The translations under genes were made by a program, and so were the position numbers. From contig NZ_JAAAXJ010000002.1 of NCBI RefSeq assembly GCF_009910705.1, positions 496,001 to 560,000 on the forward strand: a stretch of 64,000 bases of DNA, written 5' to 3'. Under the pieces are notes generated by a model that was not told where the DNA came from, did not search any database, and was given only the letters and a program-made list of their open reading frames with translations. The DNA comes from Microvirga arsenatis. Its GTDB lineage: Bacteria > Pseudomonadota > Alphaproteobacteria > Rhizobiales > Beijerinckiaceae. This document shows positions 1 through 9,187 of the stretch, in pieces (within the stretch, counting starts at the first letter, position 1; the number at the start of each line of letters is the position of its first letter).

Positions 1-1
1 C

Positions 2-658
2 CGCCACTCGCGCTGGGTGCGGTTCGCCAAGGTCGCCATCCCCCTGGGCTCCCTGCTGGGCATGGCGGCCGTGGGCTTCGTGGCCTATTACGACCCGTTC
101 CGGCAGATCGAGAACCTGAGCTTCGGCTCCATCGGGGTGAGCGGCACCAACGTCACCATGGAAAGCCCGAAGCTGACCGGCTTCAAGAACGACAACCGCC
201 CCTATGAGGTGACGGCCAGCGCCGCCACCCAGGACGTGCGCAAGCCGAACTTCGTGCAGCTCAAGGACCTGAAGGCGCGCATCGTCACCGACGAGCGCGG
301 CACCGTGGCCCGGCTCCAGGCCGCCAGCGGCGTGCTCGACACCAAGCGGGAGCAGATGCGGCTGCGCGACAACATCGTGGTCACCACGGATGCCGGCCAC
401 GAGGTCAAGCTCCGCTCGGCCTTCGTGCGTTTCAAGTCCGGCTCCGTGACCTCCAACGAACCCGTGGTCGTGTCCTTCGGCAGCGGCACCATCGAGGCGG
501 AAGGCCTCAGCGTCACCGACAACGGCAAGGTGATGAGCTTCACCGGCCGCGTCCGCACCATTATCCAACCTTCTTCGAATTCCGCCTCCTCCGCCCCGGA
601 GGCTGCCGGCACGGGCTCGACCGTCCCAGCGCCCCAACAGACAAGTGTTCGTCCATGA
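2..658 (+). CDS. lptC: LPS export system protein LptC, 5' end outside window
   Basis: LptC is the bitopic inner-membrane protein that passes lipopolysaccharide from the LptBFG transporter to LptA in the periplasm. The visible part has one membrane segment near its start (AIPLGSLLGMAAVGFVAYY) followed by a periplasmic beta-rich domain of the LptC/OstA type and a Ser/Pro/Thr-rich tail. The frame is open back to base 2 (RHSRWVRF before the segment), so the true start lies upstream; the GTG at 17 is only an internal codon. Its stop overlaps the lptA start (ATGATGA), and lptB follows, which fixes the identity. The domain itself is weakly conserved, so the call rests mainly on context. Confidence 0.85.
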   Translation, partial: RHSRWVRFAKVAIPLGSLLGMAAVGFVAYYDPFRQIENLSFGSIGVSGTNVTMESPKLTGFKNDNRPYEVTASAATQDVRKPNFVQLKDLKARIVTDERGTVARLQAASGVLDTKREQMRLRDNIVVTTDAGHEVKLRSAFVRFKSGSVTSNEPVVVSFGSGTIEAEGLSVTDNGKVMSFTGRVRTIIQPSSNSASSAPEAAGTGSTVPAPQQTSVRP

Positions 659-1302
659 TGAGTCTCACACGCGCCGCCCTCGCCCTCGCGCTTCTGTCCT
701 CCGTTCCGCCGGGGGCCGCCTGGGCTCAGGCCAGCAAGGAGCGGGCCGTGGGCTTCGGCAATTTCGGCTCCAGCAAGGAGCCGATCAAGATCGATGCCAA
801 CAAGCTCGACGTCTTCGACAAGGAAGGCCGCGCGGTCTTCACCGGCGATGTGGTCGCGGTCCAGGGCGAGAGCACCATGAAGTGCACGGTCATGACCGTG
901 TTCTACGAGCAGCGCGACCAGAGCGGCGGCCCGGCCACGCCCGCGCCTGCGGCGGCGGCGGGAGCCGACGACAGCGCCATCAAGAAGATCGACTGCAAGG
1001 GACCCGTCACCATCGTGTCGCGCACCCAGGTGGCGACCGGCGAGAACGCCACCTTCGACCGGGGCTCCAACAAGATCCTGCTCACCGGCAACGCCACCTT
1101 GAGCGACGGACCGAACGTCACCAAGGGCGAGCGGGTGCTCTACGACATCAACACCGGCGTCGCCAATATCGAGACGGCGCCGGGCGGACGCGTGCGAGCC
1201 CTGTTCGTTCCGGGCAGCGGCGGCCCGGCGCCCACGGGCGCCGGCGGAGGCGCCAATGCGCCCGCCAAGCCCAAGCCGCAACAGAGGCCGGCCACGAACT
1301 GA
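655..1302 (+). CDS. lptA: LPS transport periplasmic protein LptA (OstA-like)
   Basis: LptA is the periplasmic bridge that carries lipopolysaccharide between LptC and the outer-membrane LptD. The 215-residue product begins with a clear Sec signal peptide (hydrophobic residues about 5-20, AxA-type end near residue 24-26) and then an OstA/LptA domain with the family pattern 'I.I.A..L.V.D..G.A.F.GDV.A.QG' at about residues 43-70. It ends in a Gly/Pro/Lys-rich low-complexity tail. The ATG overlaps the lptC stop, so translation is probably coupled. A Pro/Ala-rich insert (about residues 95-106) interrupts the domain, as is common in alphaproteobacterial versions. Confidence 0.88.
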   Translation: MMSLTRAALALALLSSVPPGAAWAQASKERAVGFGNFGSSKEPIKIDANKLDVFDKEGRAVFTGDVVAVQGESTMKCTVMTVFYEQRDQSGGPATPAPAAAAGADDSAIKKIDCKGPVTIVSRTQVATGENATFDRGSNKILLTGNATLSDGPNVTKGERVLYDINTGVANIETAPGGRVRALFVPGSGGPAPTGAGGGANAPAKPKPQQRPATN

Positions 1303-1351
1303 AACGGGGGGCTTCCCCCGCCTTGACCCTTCCACCACCAGCGACGATCCT

Positions 1352-2197
1352 GTGAAACCGCTTTTCAACCGTTCCCCCTCCGGTCCTTCGAACGTGAGCC
1401 TCCTGGAGCCGCAAGGCGCGGGCAGGGGCCCCGTTGCGCATTCGCGCCGGGATGCCGAAGCCGTGTTCGGCGGACCCGGCATTCTCGCGGTCAAGGGCCT
1501 GCAGAAGAGCTATCGCGGCCGCACCGTGGTGCAGGATGCGGGCTTGAGCGTGCGCGCGGGCGAGGCGGTGGGCCTGCTGGGCCCGAACGGCGCGGGCAAG
1601 ACCACGATCTTCTACATGATCACCGGCCTCGTCGGGGCGGATCGCGGCGTGATCAGCCTCGACGGCCACGACGTCACGGGCCTGCCCATGTACCGGCGCG
1701 CCCGTCTGGGCATCGGCTACCTGCCGCAGGAGGCCTCGATCTTCCGCGGCCTCAACGTGGAGGACAACATCCGCGCCGTGCTCGAGATCGTGGAGCCCAG
1801 CCGCAAGGAGCGCGAGCGCAAGCTCGACGCGCTGCTCGACGAGTTCAACATCACGCGCCTGCGCAAGTCGCCCTCCATCGCCCTCTCGGGCGGCGAGCGG
1901 CGGCGTTGCGAGATCGCCCGGGCGCTGGCGGGCGAGCCCACCTTCATGCTCCTCGACGAGCCCTTCGCCGGCATCGACCCGATTGCGGTGGGCGACATCC
2001 AGAACCTCGTGCGGCACCTGACGCGCCGCGGCATCGGCGTGCTCATCACCGATCACAATGTGCGCGAGACCCTGGGCCTCATCGACCGGGCCTACATCAT
2101 CCATTCCGGCCGCGTGCTCACCGAGGGCACCCCGGACGCCATCGTGGCCAACGAGGACGTGCGCCGCCTCTATCTCGGCGAGGATTTCCGGCTCTAG
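1352..2197 (+). CDS. lptB: LPS export ABC transporter ATPase LptB
   Basis: Cytoplasmic ATPase that powers extraction of lipopolysaccharide from the inner membrane with LptF/LptG. All ABC motifs are present: Walker A GPNGAGKT (about residues 77-84), Q-loop in YLPQEASIF, signature LSGGERRR, Walker B FMLLDEP and the switch histidine in ITDHN. The core 'ILAVKGLQKSYRGR' starts about 44 residues in, so the N-terminus is extended compared with the usual 240-residue LptB. I chose GTG 1352; an ATG at 1256 would overlap lptA by 47 bases, and a GTG at 1394 is a shorter choice. None has a strong Shine-Dalgarno. It is followed by two palindromes. Confidence 0.9.
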   Translation: MKPLFNRSPSGPSNVSLLEPQGAGRGPVAHSRRDAEAVFGGPGILAVKGLQKSYRGRTVVQDAGLSVRAGEAVGLLGPNGAGKTTIFYMITGLVGADRGVISLDGHDVTGLPMYRRARLGIGYLPQEASIFRGLNVEDNIRAVLEIVEPSRKERERKLDALLDEFNITRLRKSPSIALSGGERRRCEIARALAGEPTFMLLDEPFAGIDPIAVGDIQNLVRHLTRRGIGVLITDHNVRETLGLIDRAYIIHSGRVLTEGTPDAIVANEDVRRLYLGEDFRL

Positions 2198-2246
2198 AGC
2201 ATCGTGCGGAAAACTGGATCCGGTTTTCCGACCGGAGCGATGCTCT
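2196..2246. repeat. Imperfect palindrome after lptB
   Basis: Two nested inverted pairs: outer arms AGAGCATCG (2196-2204) with CGATGCTCT (2238-2246), and inner arms CGGAAAAC (2207-2214) with GTTTTCCG (2223-2230), around TGGATC-type central bases. It begins inside the lptB stop codon. The same core idea (GCATCGT, an A-run, GGAtCc-like centre, T-run, ACGATGC) occurs at 55315-55359, so it is probably a dispersed intergenic palindrome rather than a dedicated terminator. There is no uridine tract directly after it. Confidence 0.6.
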
Positions 2247-2264
2247 TAACTTTAACTCAAAGAC

Positions 2265-2312
2265 AAAGCCTCGGACCCAAAAGTGGATCTGCACTTTTGG
2301 GTCCGAGGCTTT
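2265..2312. repeat. Perfect 21-bp-arm palindrome upstream of rpoN
   Basis: Left arm 2265-2285 and right arm 2292-2312 are exact reverse complements, separated by the six bases GATCTG. The arms contain CCTCGGACCC next to AAAAGTG. As RNA it would fold into a very stable hairpin between lptB and rpoN. There is no clean T-tract on either side, so I list it as a palindromic repeat; partial termination of the lpt transcript or mRNA protection are possible roles. Confidence 0.75.
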
Positions 2313-2403
2313 GGGAACCTCCAGCCTTTTGACGCCGCCCGGCCAGCCGCAGTAAAACGGCACAGGCATGCAAGAACCATGCCTGAAACGCCGGGGTGCG
2401 GTC

Positions 2404-3828
2404 ATGAATGCGATGCAACGGCTGGAGCTGCGCCAGGGCCAGTCCCTGACCCTCACCCCCCAGCTCGTCCAGTCCATCAAGCTGCTGCAGCTCTCCCAGG
2501 CGGAGCTGGCGGCCTACGTGGCGGCTGAGCTCGCGTGCAATCCCCTCCTGCAGGAGGCCGCCGCGGGGCCCGACGCGGCGGCGCCGACCCTGGCCGATTT
2601 CCTGCGCGCCAAGGACAGGGCACGGGCCGCGGGCTCCCGCATCGTACCCGGAGCGCCGCCCCTGCGAACGCAGGCGGCGGGGGGCGCATCGGGGCAGGCG
2701 CCGGGCGCAGGCCATGACGAGCTCGGGCCGGAGGTCGAGAACAGCGTCGTCCGCGCGGCGAGCCTGGCGGAGCACCTGGAGGCGCAGCTCGACCTCGCCG
2801 CCGCCGATCCGCGCCTGCGCACGATCGGCCGGCACCTGATCCACGCCCTCGACGAGGCCGGCTACCTCGCCGAGGATCTGGCGGCGATCGCAGGCCGCCT
2901 GGGAATCGGCATGGAGGATGCCGAGGCGGCGCTGCGGCTCGTCCAGACCCTCGAGCCCTCCGGCGTGGGCGCGCGCGATCTTGCCGAGTGCCTGGCGATC
3001 CAGCTGAAGGAGCGCGACCGGCTCGATCCGGCGATGCAGGCCCTGCTCGATCATCTCCCCCTTCTCGCCCGACGGGACCTCGCCGCCCTGCGCAAGGCGT
3101 GCGGCGTCGATGAGGAGGATCTTGCCGACATGCTGGCCGAGATCCGCCGGCTGAACCCGAGGCCGGGCCTCGCCTTCGCGCCGGCGCCCGTCCAGGTGCT
3201 CGTGCCCGACGTGCTGGTGCGGGCGGCCTCCGACGGCAGCCTTGCGGTCGAGCTCAATCCCGACACCCTGCCCCGCATCCTGCTCAACCGCACCTACTAT
3301 GCCGAGGTCGCCAAGGTCCTGCGCAAGGACGAGGACAAACGCTTCCTCGCCGAGTGCTTCGAGACGGCGAGCTGGCTCACCCGCAGCCTCGAGCAGCGCT
3401 CCAGGACGATCCTCAAGGTAGCCGCCGAGATCGTGCGCCAGCAGGAGGCGTTCTTCCGCGAAGGCGTGGGAGCCCTGCGCCCCATGACGCTGAAGGGCGT
3501 GGCGGAGGCGATCGGGATGCACGAATCCACCGTCTCCCGGGTGACGGCGAACAAGGCGCTGGGCACCGAGCGCGGCACCTATCCGATGAAGTTCTTCTTC
3601 GGCACGGCCACGGGCGAGGGCGAGCATGCCGCCAGGGCCGTTCGCCACCGGATCGGCCAGCTGATCGCCGCGGAGAGCCCGGACCGGGTGCTCTCGGACG
3701 AGGCCATCGCCCGGATGCTGAAAGGCGAGGGAATCCAGGTCGCCCGCCGCACGGTGGCGAAGTACCGGGAGGCCCTGCGCATCCCCTCCTCCGCAGCCCG
3801 CCGCAGGGAGCACGGAGATCAAGCCTGA
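2404..3828 (+). CDS. rpoN: RNA polymerase sigma-54 factor RpoN
   Basis: Sigma-54 directs RNA polymerase to -24/-12 promoters and needs AAA+ activators. Visible parts: the Gln/Leu-rich region I (LELRQGQSLTLTPQLVQSIKLLQ), a variable acidic/Ala-Pro linker (about residues 60-110), the core-binding domain, the helix-turn-helix stretch (MHESTVSRVTANKAL) and the diagnostic RpoN box ARRTVAKYRE near the C-terminus. I chose ATG 2404, which gives the usual start just before region I; an in-frame ATG at 2368 would add 12 residues. The order rpoN-hpf-ptsN is the classic proteobacterial arrangement linking nitrogen-related PTS signalling to sigma-54. Confidence 0.96.
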   Translation: MNAMQRLELRQGQSLTLTPQLVQSIKLLQLSQAELAAYVAAELACNPLLQEAAAGPDAAAPTLADFLRAKDRARAAGSRIVPGAPPLRTQAAGGASGQAPGAGHDELGPEVENSVVRAASLAEHLEAQLDLAAADPRLRTIGRHLIHALDEAGYLAEDLAAIAGRLGIGMEDAEAALRLVQTLEPSGVGARDLAECLAIQLKERDRLDPAMQALLDHLPLLARRDLAALRKACGVDEEDLADMLAEIRRLNPRPGLAFAPAPVQVLVPDVLVRAASDGSLAVELNPDTLPRILLNRTYYAEVAKVLRKDEDKRFLAECFETASWLTRSLEQRSRTILKVAAEIVRQQEAFFREGVGALRPMTLKGVAEAIGMHESTVSRVTANKALGTERGTYPMKFFFGTATGEGEHAARAVRHRIGQLIAAESPDRVLSDEAIARMLKGEGIQVARRTVAKYREALRIPSSAARRREHGDQA

Positions 3829-3944
3829 CCGTTTCGGCCCCGGATTTCAAGTCTTGCATTGGCCCGCAGACGGATCATCATCGCCCTCGGAGCACACCCT
3901 TCGACGATCGCCGCGAAGCGGGGTGCGAGGCTGAGGAGGACAGG

Positions 3945-4523
3945 ATGACGTTGAGGGTGTCGGGCAAGAACATCGATATCGGCGAAGCTCTCAGGTCCCA
4001 GGTCCAAGCCCGGGTGGCCGGCGCCCTGGCCAAGTATTTCGACGGCGGCTATTCCGGCCATGTGACCGTCACCCGCGACGGCGGCAGCTTCCGCACCGAC
4101 TGCGTGCTTCACCTGACCTCGGGCATGACGCTCGAGGCCTCGGGCCTCGCCGCCGACGCCTATGCCAGCTTCGACCGCACGGCGGACCGAATCGAGAACC
4201 GCCTGCGCCGGTACAAGCAGCGACTCAAGGACCGCCCCGGCTCGGGTCATGAGCGCGCGGGCGCGAGCCTGGAGGTGCCCTATGCGGTCTTCGAGGCTCC
4301 GAACGACGAGACGGTGGAGGAGGACGGCTACCACCCCATCGTCATCGCGGAGACCACGAAACCCCTGCACAGGCTCTCCGTCAGCGACGCTGTGATGCAG
4401 CTCGATCTGACGGGAGCGGCGGCTCTGGTGTTCATCCACGCTAGCACCGGACGCGTGAACGTCGTATATCGCCGCGGCGACGGGGCGATCGGCTGGGTCG
4501 ATCCGCCGCCTGCACAGCCGTGA
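3945..4523 (+). CDS. hpf: Ribosome hibernation promoting factor, long form (HPF)
   Basis: Binds the 30S subunit between the A and P sites and dimerises 70S ribosomes during stationary phase. The 192-residue length, N-terminal RaiA/YfiA-type domain (MTLRVSGKNIDIGEALRSQV, about residues 1-105) and separate C-terminal dimerisation domain (residues about 130-190, with LSVSDAVMQLDLTGAAALVF) mark the long form. The ATG at 3945 has a strong ribosome-binding site (GAGGAGGA just upstream), which decides the start although the frame is open further upstream. It sits 116 bases after rpoN and 82 bases before ptsN. Confidence 0.94.
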   Translation: MTLRVSGKNIDIGEALRSQVQARVAGALAKYFDGGYSGHVTVTRDGGSFRTDCVLHLTSGMTLEASGLAADAYASFDRTADRIENRLRRYKQRLKDRPGSGHERAGASLEVPYAVFEAPNDETVEEDGYHPIVIAETTKPLHRLSVSDAVMQLDLTGAAALVFIHASTGRVNVVYRRGDGAIGWVDPPPAQP

Positions 4524-4605
4524 AGGGGGGTACTCCTTCTGGCCCGGTTCTTGCGTGGAACGGTGAGAGGCCTTCCAGGCTTCACATCAAAATGCGGCGT
4601 GATCG

Positions 4606-5064
4606 ATGCCTTTGCTGGATTTTCTAGACCCTCAAGCCGTGCTGCCCGCCCTGCGCGCCAACGGCAAGAAGCAGGCTCTTCAGGAACTGGCCTCCCATGC
4701 GGCCCGGCTGACCGGCCTTCCCGGCAGCGCCATCTACGAGGCCCTGCTGCAGCGGGAGAGGCTCGGCTCCACCGGGATCGGCGAGGGCATCGCCATTCCC
4801 CACGGCAAGCTGCCGGGCCTGACCCGGATCTTCGGGCTGGTGGCGCGGCTCGACAAGCCCATCGACTTCGAGGCCCTCGACGGCCAGCCGGTCGACGTGC
4901 TCTTCCTCCTGCTCGCCCCCGAGGGCGCCGGAGCCGATCATCTGAAGGCGCTGGCGCGGGTGGCGCGGGTGCTGCGCGAGCCGGGGCTCATCGAGCGGCT
5001 GCGCGCCACCCGCGATGCCACGGCCATCTACGCCATCATGACCGAGCTGCCGAAAGCCGCCTGA
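4606..5064 (+). CDS. ptsN: Nitrogen-related PTS enzyme IIA, PtsN
   Basis: Phosphoacceptor of the nitrogen PTS (PtsP-PtsO-PtsN), a regulatory relay that does not carry sugar and influences potassium, nitrogen and PHB metabolism. The 152-residue product is a single EIIA-type domain. The phosphorylated histidine is in GIAIPHGKLPGL (about residue 66), followed by the family segment 'F..LDGQPVDVLFLLLAP'. It is the third gene of the rpoN-hpf-ptsN group. Downstream, GCCGC and GCGGC (5069-5083) could form a weak hairpin but no clear terminator is seen. Confidence 0.95.
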   Translation: MPLLDFLDPQAVLPALRANGKKQALQELASHAARLTGLPGSAIYEALLQRERLGSTGIGEGIAIPHGKLPGLTRIFGLVARLDKPIDFEALDGQPVDVLFLLLAPEGAGADHLKALARVARVLREPGLIERLRATRDATAIYAIMTELPKAA

Positions 5065-5179
5065 AGCCGCAAAGAGCGGCACGGGACGCTCGCTGCGGCA
5101 TTCTTACCCATCGTAAACCCCTCCTTAACCCTCCTCCCGGATCCTGCTGCCGCAAGGTAACAAAAAGGATTCGGGGCTC

Positions 5180-7171
5180 ATGGCGTCTCTGGCTCGGTTG
5201 AAGCAGCCGTCCGTACGGGTGCGCGTCGCCACCTTGAGCGGCGTGATGGTGCTGGGCTTCGCGGTGATCGGCGCGGTGTTCCAGATGGGACGCCAGGACG
5301 TGGACCGGGCGCTCTCCGCCCAGCAGACCTATTCCGCCCTGGCCGAGAAGGCCAATGCCTTCCGGGGCCAGGCCGATGCCCTGAAGGTCACCGCCGGTGA
5401 GTGGACCGCAAGCCGCCTCAGCCATCACGGGCAGGCCTTCGTCGACCGCCACAAGGCCATGGCCGCCGAACTCGACGCGATGGGCGCCGCCTCCGGGGCG
5501 CGCCTGGTCGAGCCCGAGATCGCGACGCTGAAGCAGCATGCCGCCACCCTGATCGACCAGGCGAACGCCCTCGGCAAGCTCTATGCCGCCATCGGCACCA
5601 AGCCCGACGAGGGCGTGCAGGGCCGTCTCCTCAAGGCCGAGGCCGCCCTCGAGCGGGCCGTGCGCCCCCTGACCAGCAGCGGCGAGACGGTGACGTGGCG
5701 GCTCTGGGCGGCGACGCTCGGCATGTTCAACCAGGAGGCCCGCGCCCGCATCCTGCTCGAGGAGAGCATCATGGCGGCCTTCGACGTGGAGCAGGGCCGG
5801 TTCGCCCGCGCCCTGGCCCAGCTCTCGGGCGAGGCCGCCAAGGAGAAGGCCGCAATCGAGGCCGCCAGCACGGAGTTCCAGACCGCCTTCCAGGCCTGGG
5901 GCGAGCTGGAGCGCCAGGTTTCCGGGCAGGGCGAGAAGCTGATGGGCCAGTTCGACCTGCTCGTGCCGGTTCTCGACCAGCTCCTCGCCAAGGTGCGCGC
6001 GGAGGCGCATCAGACGGAGGAGCAGCTCACCGCCTCGCAGAACCGCACCTTCTCCCTCATCCTCTGGGCCATGGGCGTCACGCTGCTGCTGGGCCTGATC
6101 CTGAACTTCCTCGTCGGCCGCTCGATCTCCCTGCCGCTCACCCGGCTCCAGCAGGCCATGCAGCGGCTTGCGGACGGCGATGCGAGCGTCGACATCCCGT
6201 CCACCTCCGCCGCCAACGAGATCGGCGCCATGGCCCGCACCGTCCTCGTGTTCCGCGACAACGCCCGGGAGCGCGAGCGGCTCACCCGTGAACGCGAGGG
6301 CATGGCGGCGCTCGATGCGGAGCGCGCCCATGCGATCTCCGGCGCCATCGCCGCCTTCGACGCCTCCGTCGAGCAGATCCTGGCGGAGGTTCGCCAGGTC
6401 ACGGGGGATCTCGCCCAGGCGTCGAGCCAGCTCGAAGGCTCGGCCAATCACGTCACCCGGCAGGCGCAGATCGCGGGCAGCGCCTCTATGCGCACGGCGC
6501 AGAACATGTCGGCGGTGGCGAGCGCCGCCGAGGAGCTCGACGCCTCGCTCGCCGAGGTGGCCGCTCAGACGAGCGCCTCGGCCCAGGCCTCCGAGCGCGC
6601 CGTCGCCGAGGCGCGGGGAGCGTCGAGCAGCATGACCGCCCTGTCCGCCGCGACCAGCCAGATCGGCGAGGTGGCGGGCCTCATCCGCACCATCGCGGCC
6701 CAGACGAACCTCCTGGCGCTCAACGCCACCATCGAGGCGGCGCGGGCCGGCGAGGCCGGCAAGGGCTTCGCCGTGGTGGCCAACGAGGTGAAGGACCTGG
6801 CGGGCCAGACCGCCAAGGCCACCGAGGAGATCGCCCGGCAGATCGAGGCGGTGCAGGCCGCCTCCCGCGAGACCCTCGTGGCGCTCGGCACCGTGCAGGC
6901 CTCCGTGGAGGATCTCGCCGGCGTGGTCTCCACCGTGGCCGGAACCGTGGGCCAGCAGACGGCCGCCGTGTCCGAGATCGCCCAGTCCGTGGCCCAGGTC
7001 TCCACCGAGGCGCAGGCGGGCACCTCCGCCATTGAGACGACCCAGGGCGTGGCCCTGCAATCCCTCGAGGCGGCCAAGGCGGTGGCGGACCTTTCCGAGA
7101 CCCTGGAGCGTCAGGCGCAGCGCCTCGGCGCCGAAATCCACCAGTTCCTCAACAGCGTCCGGGCGGCCTAA
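5180..7171 (+). CDS. Methyl-accepting chemotaxis protein
   Basis: Transmembrane chemoreceptor. The 663-residue protein has a short cytoplasmic N-terminus, TM1 (about residues 14-36), a helical periplasmic sensor domain of about 250 residues, TM2 (about 289-313), a HAMP domain with [17 protein letters not shown], and a cytoplasmic signalling helix pair whose hairpin tip is [20 protein letters not shown]. There is no C-terminal CheR pentapeptide. The ligand cannot be told from sequence. The gene stands alone, with no che genes nearby. Its stop overlaps by a few bases the end of the convergent SIMPL-domain gene. Confidence 0.93.
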   Translation: MASLARLKQPSVRVRVATLSGVMVLGFAVIGAVFQMGRQDVDRALSAQQTYSALAEKANAFRGQADALKVTAGEWTASRLSHHGQAFVDRHKAMAAELDAMGAASGARLVEPEIATLKQHAATLIDQANALGKLYAAIGTKPDEGVQGRLLKAEAALERAVRPLTSSGETVTWRLWAATLGMFNQEARARILLEESIMAAFDVEQGRFARALAQLSGEAAKEKAAIEAASTEFQTAFQAWGELERQVSGQGEKLMGQFDLLVPVLDQLLAKVRAEAHQTEEQLTASQNRTFSLILWAMGVTLLLGLILNFLVGRSISLPLTRLQQAMQRLADGDASVDIPSTSAANEIGAMARTVLVFRDNARERERLTREREGMAALDAERAHAISGAIAAFDASVEQILAEVRQVTGDLAQASSQLEGSANHVTRQAQIAGSASMRTAQNMSAVASAAEELDASLAEVAAQTSASAQASERAVAEARGASSSMTALSAATSQIGEVAGLIRTIAAQTNLLALNATIEAARAGEAGKGFAVVANEVKDLAGQTAKATEEIARQIEAVQAASRETLVALGTVQASVEDLAGVVSTVAGTVGQQTAAVSEIAQSVAQVSTEAQAGTSAIETTQGVALQSLEAAKAVADLSETLERQAQRLGAEIHQFLNSVRAA

Positions 7172-7890
7172 GGCTGCCCGGCGATCTCCCAGACGAGCTG
7201 CACGTTGGCCGTGTAGCGGATCGTTGCCGGCGGCACGATCGGCACCGCTTCGGCGCCTGACGCCGCCATGCGCATCCGCGCGCCCATCTCGGGCTGGGGC
7301 TCGAAGGGCTGGGCCGAGCCGTCCCGGATCTCGACCAGGCGGCCGAGCGACACGCCGGCCGCCCTCGCATAGACCTCCGCCTGGCGCTTCGCGTCCTGCA
7401 CGGCCGCCTCGCGGGCGCGGGCGCCGCCCTCCTCCTGCCGGTCGAGACCGAAGCTGACCGCCTGGAACGTCATGTCGCCGCTCGACAGGATCTCGCCGGC
7501 CAGGCGCCCGACACCGTCGAGGTCGCGGGTGGTGATGCGCAGCTGGTGGTGGGCCGAGAACCGCGGCGCCTTGATCTCCTTGCCGTCGGGTCCCGCCTGG
7601 GGCGGCGTCCGGAACACCTGGAAATTGGCGGTGCGGATGTCCTCCCGCTTGACCCCGAGGCTCTGGATGCGGGCGAGCACCCGCTCCGTCGCCGTGCTGT
7701 TGGCGGCACTGGCCTGGGCCACCGTGTCGGCCCGGGTTTCCACCGTCACATGGATGCGCGCGAAATCGGGCTTCAGCTCCGCCTCGCCGGTGCCCATCAC
7801 GCCGATCGTGGGCTGGCGCGGAGCAGGGGTCTGGGCGAAGGCGGGAAAGGCGAGGCTGGCGGCAAGGAGGGCTGCGGGGGCCGAACGCAT
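7168..7890 (-). CDS. SIMPL domain (DUF541) periplasmic protein
   Basis: Secreted protein of the SIMPL/DUF541 family; some members affect oxidative stress or outer-membrane behaviour, but no reaction is known. The 240-residue product begins with a signal peptide ([20 protein letters not shown]), then the typical start '[23 protein letters not shown]' and the later segment '[25 protein letters not shown]'. I chose the ATG at 7890 because AGAAGGACG lies just upstream at good spacing; an ATG seven codons earlier has no such site. It is probably a single-gene unit, separated from potF by a terminator. Confidence 0.85.
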   Translation of the reverse strand: MRSAPAALLAASLAFPAFAQTPAPRQPTIGVMGTGEAELKPDFARIHVTVETRADTVAQASAANSTATERVLARIQSLGVKREDIRTANFQVFRTPPQAGPDGKEIKAPRFSAHHQLRITTRDLDGVGRLAGEILSSGDMTFQAVSFGLDRQEEGGARAREAAVQDAKRQAEVYARAAGVSLGRLVEIRDGSAQPFEPQPEMGARMRMAASGAEAVPIVPPATIRYTANVQLVWEIAGQP

Positions 7891-7912
7891 GACGAAACGT
7901 CCTTCTTTCATG

Positions 7913-7942
7913 AAAAAAGCTCCGCCCGAGTGGACGGAGCTT
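7913..7942 (-). terminator. Rho-independent terminator after the potF-like gene
   Basis: Read on the minus strand, AAGCTCCG and CGGAGCTT form a stem with a ten-base loop, and the right arm runs directly into a T-tract (TTTTTT). It lies about 40 bases past the stop of the polyamine-binding protein gene and just before the SIMPL-domain start. Confidence 0.8.
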
Positions 7943-7984
7943 GGCGGGCGCGCCGAATCTGCGCGACCCAATCTGAGCGCCGGA

Positions 7985-9073
7985 TTAACGGCCGGTCTTC
8001 ACCCGGGTCCAGAGCCTTGTGACGGTGCGCTGGGAGCGCTCGTCATAGGCCGTGTTGGTGAAGAGGCGCTTCATGGTGGCCTCGTCCGGATAGATGCCCG
8101 GGTTGTCGAGGATCGCCTTGTCGATGTGCTGCTTGGCGGCGAGGTTGCCGGAGGCGTAGGACACGAAGTTCGTGTTCATGGCGGCGATCTCCGGGCGGAG
8201 CATGAAGTTGATGAACTCATGCGCCTCGGCCACATTCTTGGCGTCCGCCGGGATGACGAAGCTGTCGAACCACATCAGCGCGCCCTCGCGCGGGATGACG
8301 TAGCTCACCTCGACCCCGTTCTTGGCCTCCTCGGCCCGGCTCTTGGCCTGGATCATGTCGCCGGAATAGCCCACCGCCACGCAGATGTCGCCGTTGGCGA
8401 GCGCGTTGATGTACTCGGAGGAGTGGAACTTCTGGATGTTGCCGCGCACCCGGAACAGGGCATCGCCCGCCTTGTTCAGGTCCTCGGTGCGCTTGGAATC
8501 GGGGTTGAGGCCGAGATAGGCCAGCACGCCGGGAAACAGATCCTCGGGCGAGTCCAGCATGTAGATGCCGCAGCTCTTGAGCTTGGAGGAGATCTCCGGC
8601 TTCAGCACCAGGTCCCAGGTGTTGAGCGGCATGTCGCCCAGGATCTCCTTCACCTTCTTGACGTTCACGCCGATGCCGGTGGTGCCCCACATGTAGTTCA
8701 CGGCATATTGGTTGCCGGGATCGTACACGGCCAGACGCTGCGTCACCTCCGGCCATTGGTTGGCGAGGTTGGGCAGCTTCGCCTTGTCGAGCTTCTGGAA
8801 CACCTTGGCGCCGATGAGCCGCTGCACGAAGGGGCCCGACGGCACCACGATGTCGTAGCCCGACTTGCCGGCCAGAAGCTTGGTCTCGACGATCTCGTTG
8901 TTGTCGTAGGTGTCGTAGACCACCTTGATGCCGGTCTGTTTCGTGAACTCGTCCAGCGCCTTCGGATCCACGTAGTCGGACCAGTTATAGACGTTGACCA
9001 CGCGCTGCTGCTGCGCGGCGGCGCCGGTCACAAGCCCTACGGTGAGGGCGACGGAAGCGAGAAGACGGAACAT
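7985..9073 (-). CDS. potF: Polyamine ABC transporter substrate-binding protein (PotF-like)
   Basis: Periplasmic binding protein for putrescine-type polyamines. The 362-residue product has a signal peptide (MFRLLASVALTVGLVTGAAA), then the family hallmark 'VVNVYNWSDYVDPKALDEF' and 'YDNNEIVETKLLAGKSGYDIVVPSG'. Later segments such as 'NYMWGTTGIGVNVKKV' and 'DSFVIPADAKNVAEAHEFINFML' match PotF rather than PotD. No PotGHI transporter genes are adjacent in this window, so it either works with a distant transporter or is an orphan binding protein. A pair of CAAGTGAT direct repeats lies 75-95 bases upstream. Confidence 0.88.
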   Translation of the reverse strand: MFRLLASVALTVGLVTGAAAQQQRVVNVYNWSDYVDPKALDEFTKQTGIKVVYDTYDNNEIVETKLLAGKSGYDIVVPSGPFVQRLIGAKVFQKLDKAKLPNLANQWPEVTQRLAVYDPGNQYAVNYMWGTTGIGVNVKKVKEILGDMPLNTWDLVLKPEISSKLKSCGIYMLDSPEDLFPGVLAYLGLNPDSKRTEDLNKAGDALFRVRGNIQKFHSSEYINALANGDICVAVGYSGDMIQAKSRAEEAKNGVEVSYVIPREGALMWFDSFVIPADAKNVAEAHEFINFMLRPEIAAMNTNFVSYASGNLAAKQHIDKAILDNPGIYPDEATMKRLFTNTAYDERSQRTVTRLWTRVKTGR

Positions 9074-9187
9074 CAGGGGTGGGAACTCCTCACGATGAGA
9101 GTGACGACCGGGGCAGGCTAAGAAATTCCGGGCAAAGAAACAATGTCCAAGTGATCGCCTTCAAGTGATTGCCCGGCGGATGGTTTT

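Noticed and set aside
1256-1351. Upstream ATG start for lptB
   Set aside because: It would overlap lptA by 47 bases and add 32 residues not typical of LptB; GTG 1352 is more likely, though not proven.
202-1494. Long minus-strand open frame over lptC/lptA
   Set aside because: It lies opposite well-supported genes, has low-complexity Arg/Gly/Ala-rich translation and no family motifs; GC-rich codon use creates such open antisense frames.
5036-7141. 701-residue antisense frame over the chemoreceptor gene
   Set aside because: Gly/His/Leu-rich composition without motifs, fully opposite a clear chemoreceptor.
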